Shown piece by piece: positions 57,601-64,000 of a DNA stretch of 64,000 bases. A model generated the notes under the pieces. That model did not search any database. It saw nothing but the letters and a program-made list of their open reading frames with translations, and was not told where the DNA came from. The position numbers and the translations under genes are program-made. The DNA is from Paralithodes platypus (Eukaryota > Arthropoda > Malacostraca > Decapoda > Lithodidae). Positions within the stretch are counted from its first letter, which is position 1, and the number at the start of each line of letters is the position of its first letter. Where the stretch lies: assembly GCA_032716605.1 (NCBI GenBank), contig CM064560.1, positions 15,065,297 through 15,129,296 of the forward strand, written 5' to 3'.

Positions 57601-59451
57601 GAGAAAAAGGTTCAGGTAACTGGCATAAAGAAAGTTTAGAGGCCCCCAAAATAAAACTGATATGGAGGTATCCCTACCGCCATGCCAACCGGCATTTGAA
57701 AACCAATGATGGTCTTCTTGCGGAAGCAGATGAGTGCTTTTGTTTGTTATTGTGCTGGTAAACAGCTGGGCCTCTTGTCCCCTTGCAACCATAGGCCCTG
57801 ACTCCCCCTCTTTTCATCTGAACTAGTGAAGACCCCACAGGGTCCCTGAAGGTTATCGAATTTAATTCTGGGATCAAGCCCTGTAACAGAATTAAATCGT
57901 TAAAACCATCTAACTTAGTCCAGTCGGAAAAATAAATTTCCGGCGGAAGCGGGAGGCAAGGCAGGAGATAGCATGGACACACAATAGTTGCAGGATTAAA
58001 AATGTAGTAATGGCCCTGATGACAACATCAAGTACATCTCCAGATTGGTTCTTGGCCCTTCATTGCTTAGCCTCATTTGCCTCGATAACCCAATGTTTCA
58101 GAACAAGAGACTCACCCGTGACTGTGGGTTGTGCGACCTCGGGGCGTAAAGGCTTAACTACAAACCAAGAGGCATCCAACCCATATAAAAGTGGCATAAG
58201 GCCCTTTTTACTAGGGATGGATTTATTAAGAGGGGGAGGAAGCAAATCCGAGAGCAACTGCAGATTGGACGGCAAGATCGCCGTAGCCCCCCAAGGGGAA
58301 GGGACATGAGTGACAGTAGATGGAGGTAAAGTTAAATACATCAACCTGAGGTTGAACAAGTACGTGCCCTAGGGGTCGCACCCCCGGAGCTACTGGTACT
58401 GGAACTGATACTTGTCGCTCACCTTTAACCTGTCTCATGAGATCAAATAATTCCTGTAATGGATCCCTCGCTACAAAAACCCCACTTGCTTGGTCTGACT
58501 GGGACGCGGGCTATGACATTTCTGAGCCCTGCGTTCCCGAATGCCGTGAAGATCGACGTTGGCCAGACACCATTTCTTCGGCGTGTACACCTTGGTGGTG
58601 TAAAGTTGATCCCAGTGACCGGGTCATTGGGGGGGGGGGGGGGGGGTAAAGCCTTCAACCAAGACTCGCCGACCCGGGCAGCGGAATCTTGTGTTCTTGT
58701 TTGTGAGTCATCGAAAACGTCGAACTCAGAAAGGTCTCGAAAGTTCAGATCCGGTGTGTCATACTCGGAAGGGTCTTGAACTGAGGCGGGCTGGGTAGAA
58801 GAGCTCATGCTCCTGCCGGCTAGAACACATGCTGCTGCCCCTCTTCGTTCCCAATACTGGCAAAGCCATGGTTGCGGGTTGTGAGGAATGGTAAACCGGT
58901 GAATTGGCCTGAGACATGACTAGATGTGTCTCTGAGTGCCTCCATGCCTAACGAAGACTGTTTTAACCGGTTTATGTGGAGGCTGCGCCATCGTCTTCGA
59001 CGAGGAGGAGGACGTCCTAGACCGACTCTTCTTGGACTTGTCATCACCTGCAGAAAGTGCGGCGTCAAATCAGAGCGAGACCTACCGCTTGTTCAACAGA
59101 AGGCGACTTGGGTCTATTGTCTAGGTGAGCGGGACCTGTCCTGCCGGCTAGACCACCGAGGTGCGTCCGGCGGATCTGAGGTCCTAGGTCGCTTGGGTTG
59201 GCGGAAGGAAGACTCACTAGCAGAAACCCCCCCAGGGGCTGAAGTAACTGACACCCCTTGAAGCAAATCTTCGAATATATGGTCATCCGATGGTGAAGAT
59301 TTCGCGGGCTACCAACTAACAGTACGTTACATACACTGACTGCATATGAAGTAAAATATTCTATCTGCATGGTTTTAAATAAGTATTGCGGAGGGCTGAA
59401 CACTCGGGGCATGATTGGGAAAGCCAACCACAACGAGATCGGTCTAAACAA
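54655..59451 (-). mobile_element. DIRS-type retrotransposon (unit 2)
   Basis: Duplicate of 46080-50870 with the same lesions: the YLDN box, the internal deletion of the recombinase and the stops in gag. Small differences include a 1-bp deletion in an A-run near 56540, altered sequence at the recombinase break near 54959, and a longer G-run near 58628. It holds RT/RNase H at about 55,566-56,975, recombinase at about 54,665-55,377, and gag-like frames at about 57,050-59,451. Confidence 0.75.
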
Positions 59452-60951
59452 GGAACACCCTTAACACATCGAGAGTGCCCGATGACCGTTAAAATTGTAC
59501 AACCCAAAGCAGCACAAAAGGAGAAAATACTCCTATCCATGATAAACTTCCTCCCGCCAGGGAGATAGTCGACCGTCCTAGGTGTCCTACATGCGAACCA
59601 GAGGGTGAGACAGATCCAAGAATCAATGCTCATAAGGATACGCTAGGTCGGCAAAGCTTGATATATAATAAATACATCTCCAACGTTAAAGAAAAAGAAG
59701 AGTTGAATAATACTAGACAATCTTAGTTCCCTTAACGTTAATTACATTCCCCAGAAATGTAAGAGAGTAGTGAGTTGCCTACCGTGTGCTACTTATATAA
59801 TAACTTCTTACCTAAGTGTAAATCACTGACCCTTATCCCGTCTTGTGACGTAAGAACTAAATCCGGCGACAACGCAACTGTAGATTTTAATTCTTAATCC
59901 CGGCGGACCAGTGCCTTTCATGCGAGCAATACAGATAACTGAATGCAACAAGATAGGAATGGGTGAGTTCGTTTCTCGGCTCAGCCGTTAAGATCCCGGC
60001 GGACGTGGCTCCCCACGATGCACCCCCAGGATAAAATGTCCAAATGTATCAAGCAATGAACGTTAGTACCTGTTAAGTTAATTGTAGCGGAGATTAATCG
60101 GTGATAAAGGAGAAGATATAGCCGGACCTCCGAAACACCATATTAGTTACATGCCGGCTCAGCCAGAATCAAACTATACGCCGTAAACAAAACAGACAAA
60201 AATCCATGACAATCCATGACAATGTACCAGACGGCGGATGTTTTGAATTTTAATATAACTCTTGGAAGTTTCCCGGCGGAAAAACCACGCGAAACAACTA
60301 GAGGCACGTTGTTAATAAGTCTCATTTTACAAATCCTGCCGGAAGGGCCAACCCTTCATTATGTGGCATAAACAACGTGAAACATACATGGCATGGCTAT
60401 ACATGAATAGTTATCAATACATCAATAATAACACACCCTAACCATATAACCTATAACCATATATATAATAACCTACATTAGGCCAACTAGATGGGGGCAG
60501 ATGGCGATGAATAAGTCACTGAAGCACAAACCTGCGAACCACTGAAGACCTCACCAACACGTAGAATCATGAAAAGTAGGTTGAAGAGCACAATGGCTCA
60601 GTGCAGGACCCCTCAGCTATGTGAGACAGTCCACGAGCACTAGCCCACGAGGCATACTTGTTGAACACCCAAAGTGGACCGAACAACAGGCCCCAGTTCA
60701 CCCTATAAGAAGCCTTATGACTACACAGTGAACTAATAATGAGCTAGGATAATCAAAAACGTACTTAGGAGCCTCGCCTTACCACAACGAGGACTCCGGC
60801 TAACACGTATACGATAGACCCGGAAAAACAGTCACCAGGGCCCGCATTTAACACTTCACATCCTACACAAGTCGATAAGCAACCTGTCCTCAGCACATAA
60901 CATGTAAAGATAAGCAAATACTCAACAGAAACGAGAGGAGGTGACGAACAA
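59452..60951. other. Non-coding end of duplication unit 2
   Basis: Duplicate of 50,871-52,370, with the same GC-rich CCGGCGG-type motifs. Confidence 0.4.
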
Positions 60952-61270
60952 GGCAGGACAGGAGCGTCAGGAAAGCAAGTCCTTTCAATGGGGGCCCGGG
61001 AGAATTAAGGGCGAGCTAGTGCTTCGATGAGTGAAGCGAAGCATACACAAACAGCAGACGTATGAGAAGCGCAATGCTAAGATCAAAGTTTAATTTGTTA
61101 TTTCATTATTTTTACTAGTTTTTTCTAGTAGTGGTACCCACATCATAAGGACGAGTGCGTGAGTGTTTTTTTAAGAGCGTTTCGCTCACGATGTATGGCA
61201 ATCGTATTTTGTTTTCTCCTGGGCGGGAAGTTTGAAAGACAAGCTTGAGTTCAAAGATTGGCCATTACCT
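60952..61270. other. Unique spacer between the tandem duplication and the third DIRS copy
   Basis: About 320 bp, AT-rich, no frame recognised. The tandem unit does not continue into it. Confidence 0.4.
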
Positions 61271-61277
61271 ACGTTAA

Positions 61278-62230
61278 TTAAGGCGCATCGTCAATGATGA
61301 AGGGGCCACTAATAAATAAGGCCTTATCTAGCGACCAGGTGGGCATGAGCTGATGTGGTGGTGGGCATAGCTTGAAACACACCCTCATAAACCCTTTCTG
61401 CTCCGCCTGCGGTATCGAGAGACCAGTGAGATCAAAGAAAGGAGTTCTGATGGCAGATAAGTGATTCTTCAAAGCAACAACGGAAAAGTGCTTCTGCTCA
61501 AATAAGTAATCTAGGTATTTGAAGATCAGGGCTCCTGAGGCATCGGTTTGCCCTGAATCTACAATCCAGGTTGTAAACGTTTTCCAATGCGATTGATATT
61601 GTCTCCTGGTAGATATAGTATATTGATTCATGAATTTACTAGTGACACTTTCCCCATACTGAGCTAGCCATTTTGCATTGTAAATGTCCAGAAGGCAAAA
61701 TTGAGCGAGGTCTGAAGGTTGCCAATTTTTTCCAAGTGGAATGCAGAGACCGGGAGCGACAACGGTTTCCTGCACCATTCTCGCAACTGGTGGTAGCACA
61801 CCTGAGCCGGCCATAACGGAGCGATCATCGAGACTAAGCCCCGGTAACCTCGTAGTTTGTGAACTACCCTGCACATTAGAGCAGAATCTGGTGGAGGAAA
61901 TAGATAAATTGAATTCCATTTGTTCCAGTCCTCCAGTAACGCATCTGGTCCCCCCGCCGGAGTTAGCCCTTGGCGGGTAAGGTAGAGAGGGAGCTTGTGA
62001 TTCTCCTCGGATGCGAATAGGTCCACTTGTGGGCGGTAAGGCTTGGCAATCATCTTGTCGAAGACGGTTTGTTTGAGAACCCCTTCTACTAGAGTGCTCT
62101 GTCTCTGGGACAGAGCATCTGCCCAGACGTTCGACACGCCTGGGAGATATGATGCATGCAGATGAATGCTCAGCGATTCGGCTAGAGCAAAAATCTGTTC
62201 TGACACTACTAGCAACGCTCGAGACCTCAC
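61278..62230 (-). pseudogene. DIRS copy 3: RNase H end and tyrosine recombinase N-terminal part
   Basis: Overlapping minus-strand frames. One carries HASYLPGVSNVWADALSQRQ (RNase H end), then the linker FPPPDSALMCRVVHKLRGYR. Another, after an RNA-helix-like segment, reads WLAQYGESVTSKFMNQYT, LKNHLSAIRTPFFDLTG and LMPTWSLDKALF, the N-terminal recombinase core. Nothing of the catalytic domain (Arg, HxxR, Tyr) follows before the stop near 61278. Confidence 0.75.
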
Positions 62231-62477
62231 TGAACCTTGTTTCTGAATGCAATGGACTGCAACTAAGGTGTCTCCGAAACGCGATCGAGTGTCCTTGCAA
62301 TGACAAGCCGTGATCTTGGAGAAAAAATAGAGGGACTAGCAGCTCTTGCTTGTTGATGTGAAGTGATTCTTTCTGGGCCCAAGTGCCTTGCCCTTGATGG
62401 CCTAGATTGGACTGATACCCCCAACCTAGTGTTCCTGAAGCGTCTGTGTCTACCCATACCGAAGGAGGAGGAGAAAC

Positions 62478-63365
62478 TCATGTTGTTACAGAGTACAGTG
62501 TTTCTGTCTTCGTCCAGACCGACCGTAAGTCGTGAATTAATGGAGGAATTGGCCATAATTTCCTCTCCGGCGAGAGGGAATAAACTTTGTTGCCTTCCAA
62601 AATTAATCTCTTTTCTTTCAACCGGCCCAACTGCAGAGTTAATTGGATCCAGTTGAGTGAGCTGACCAGGGACTCCCACGTCTTCCTTGTCGTATTCAAA
62701 CTGTGGAGAAAACGAAACAGTTTCCTGCGAAATCTGTTGCGATTGTCCACACTCTGAGTAAGAGTTAGATTGGCGGTATCCCAGACCAGCCCTATCCACT
62801 GAATTTTCCTTGTGGGCAAAAGGAGAGACTTTGCCAAGTTTACCTTGAACCCTAGGGTTTGTACATGATTGATTACTTGGTTGACATGATTTTGACATAA
62901 CTCTTCTGACTCCGCCACCACTAGCCAGTCGGCTAGATACCACAACACCATTATGCCCTGGGCCAACAATGGCAGAAGGGCATGCCGGACTAATTTTGTG
63001 AAAATTCTCGGTGCCAGGTTTAAACCGAAAGGCAGCTTCTGAAAGACATAAGTCTCTTGCCTGATCCTCAAGGCGAGGAACTTTTGAAACCTTTTGTTGA
63101 TAGGGAAATGCCAATAGGCGTCTTTGAGGTCTAATGAGTACATCCAACCCTGCGTCGGAATAGTAAGCCTGATTTGGTGTACTGTAAGCATCCTGAAGGG
63201 TGAATTTATGATGTAAGTGTTCAGACGCGAGAGATCCAGTACTGGTCGCATCTGCACACTGTCCCTTTTTGGCACTAAGAAAAGTCTGGAGGTAAATACT
63301 GGGCAAGTTGGTTCTACCTGTACAATGACCTTCTTTGAGATCATTTCTTGGACCAGGGTCTCCAC
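62478..63365 (-). CDS. DIRS copy 3 reverse transcriptase, catalytic box mutated
   Basis: 295 codons on the minus strand, open throughout. Fingers PVFTSRLFLVPKRDSVQMRP (about 22-41), VLDLSRLN, then GWMYSLDLKDAYWHFPINKR with catalytic Asp 79, FQKLPFGLNLAPRIF (about 108-122), and LWYLADWLVVAES. The YxDD box reads YLAD, the first Asp of the pair being replaced by Ala at about residue 145. Thumb ILEGNKVYSLSPERKLWP. The long open frame with a changed catalytic Asp points to recent inactivation. Confidence 0.8.
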   Translation of the reverse strand: METLVQEMISKKVIVQVEPTCPVFTSRLFLVPKRDSVQMRPVLDLSRLNTYIINSPFRMLTVHQIRLTIPTQGWMYSLDLKDAYWHFPINKRFQKFLALRIRQETYVFQKLPFGLNLAPRIFTKLVRHALLPLLAQGIMVLWYLADWLVVAESEELCQNHVNQVINHVQTLGFKVNLAKSLLLPTRKIQWIGLVWDTANLTLTQSVDNRNRFRRKLFRFLHSLNTTRKTWESLVSSLNWIQLTLQLGRLKEKRLILEGNKVYSLSPERKLWPIPPLIHDLRSVWTKTETLYSVTT

Positions 63366-63399
63366 CTCCTGTGAAACATTGTTGTGTTCTAGTGCCTGA

Positions 63400-63990
63400 C
63401 GCAGTCAAGGTCGCCGGATCCACCGCCAGGTGATTCCTTTGCTCACTATAGTTCTGGCCCAAGTTCGCTTGGGCCAGGCTCTGCGGCATACCTGGAACGA
63501 CCCGGTTTGCAAACTGGGTCTGTCCGGTAGAGCATCCCTGGAATCCGACACGCCTAAGCACGGCACTGGGAAACAGAGAGTTTGGTTGGCTAGTTTTTTG
63601 GAGAGGGTGGTGGGCTGGTAACAGACGGTTGGCTAGTCTTGGCTGACGTCTGTCCCTGATTTGGCTTAGGGTGTGACTTACCTCTATAACCTGAGTATTT
63701 ATATTGTTTGGGCTTGTGCTGATTACCTCCTTGCTGTGGAGGAGGCCTGGGATCCCGAAAGGACTGTTTAGCCTGCGGGGGTTGTGACTTGCCGCCGCTT
63801 TTGGGTTTACTGAAAGGTTTCTTAAACTGTCTCTCTTAGCTTGGGAGGTAATCTGCTTCCACCCATCTACCATATTGAAAACTACACTCCATGTCTCTGA
63901 AATGAGGAGGGAGGCCGTTAAGACTGGGGAGAGAGTTACCCGGCGACCAATGTCTTCCGGTAACTTCTTTACTAGATACACCCATAGATC
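63400..63990 (-). pseudogene. DIRS copy 3 gag-like C-terminal region, partial
   Basis: Minus-strand frame rich in Pro, Gln, Lys and Ser (QQGGNQHKPKQYKYSGYRGK). This resembles the basic RNA-binding tail of DIRS-type gag in composition. It continues out of the window. Confidence 0.4.
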
Positions 63991-64000
63991 CTGGCTGGCC

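Larger units (their letters stand above)
52371..60951. repeat. Tandem segmental duplication, unit 2 (8581 bp)
   Basis: Direct continuation of unit 1 at the junction GAACAA/GGCCCC. The end (60951) is followed by GGCAGGACAGG, so a 3-bp GGC is shared by the start, junction and end. Confidence 0.92.
61278..63990 (-). mobile_element. Third DIRS-type retrotransposon, diverged from units 1 and 2
   Basis: Same orientation and order as the element in the tandem units but clearly diverged in nucleotide and protein sequence. The recombinase is cut at about 61278. The gag end runs off the window at the right. Confidence 0.8.

Noticed and set aside
43792..60951. Two DIRS copies as independent insertions
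   Set aside because: The identity extends beyond the elements into the foldbacks, the CR1 fragment and non-coding DNA, so a segmental duplication (or assembly artefact) explains it better.

Overview
The window is non-coding eukaryotic DNA dominated by retrotransposons. I see one probable host exon, no prokaryotic features, and no intact autonomous element. The mix of Gypsy LTR elements, Penelope-like, DIRS-type, CR1-like and tRNA-SINE sequences, with long (AT)n, (CA)n/(TG)n, (TTA)n and (TAC)n microsatellites, suggests an aquatic invertebrate. A decapod crustacean is the best guess; this is inference from composition and element types, not proof.

Layout. 1-7.4 kb: AT-rich DNA with microsatellites, a 64-bp satellite (about 24 units) and a 46-bp minisatellite (about 18 units). 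7.4-9.93 kb: remains of a Penelope-like element (PLE). On the minus strand a 5'-truncated copy ends in a GIY-YIG endonuclease. It is followed by a promoter-like leader, a Y-box-type cold-shock-domain ORF, and the start of a second PLE RT ORF; an inverted copy of that start closes the right side. 10.4-25.07 kb: a decayed plus-strand Gypsy element (A). It is broken by a tRNA-SINE (13.9-14.44 kb) and by a minus-strand Gypsy element (B, 16,452-24,338) with 1.79-kb LTRs, a 4-bp target duplication and most of pol deleted. 25.08-35.27 kb: a younger minus-strand Gypsy element (C) with nearly intact pol; its right LTR carries three insertions. 35.3-36.2 kb: an endonuclease-like fragment between (TAC)n tracts. 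36.23-40.15 kb: a CR1-like element with an esterase ORF1 and an APE-endonuclease/RT ORF2, damaged by one stop and several frameshifts.

42,661-42,840 looks like a phase-2/phase-2 exon of a classical cadherin on the plus strand, so much of the window may be intron of a very large cadherin gene. 42.1-44.5 kb holds two families of palindromic foldback (MITE-like) elements. 43,792-60,951 is a tandem duplication of an 8.58-kb unit (roughly 0.3% divergence by eye), each unit containing a CR1-like RT fragment and a DIRS-type element. The left duplication boundary lies near the centre of a foldback element. 61.27 kb to the end is a third, diverged DIRS-type copy.

The most notable observation is the cold-shock-domain ORF placed as the 5' ORF of a Penelope-like element, an arrangement I do not know to be described.
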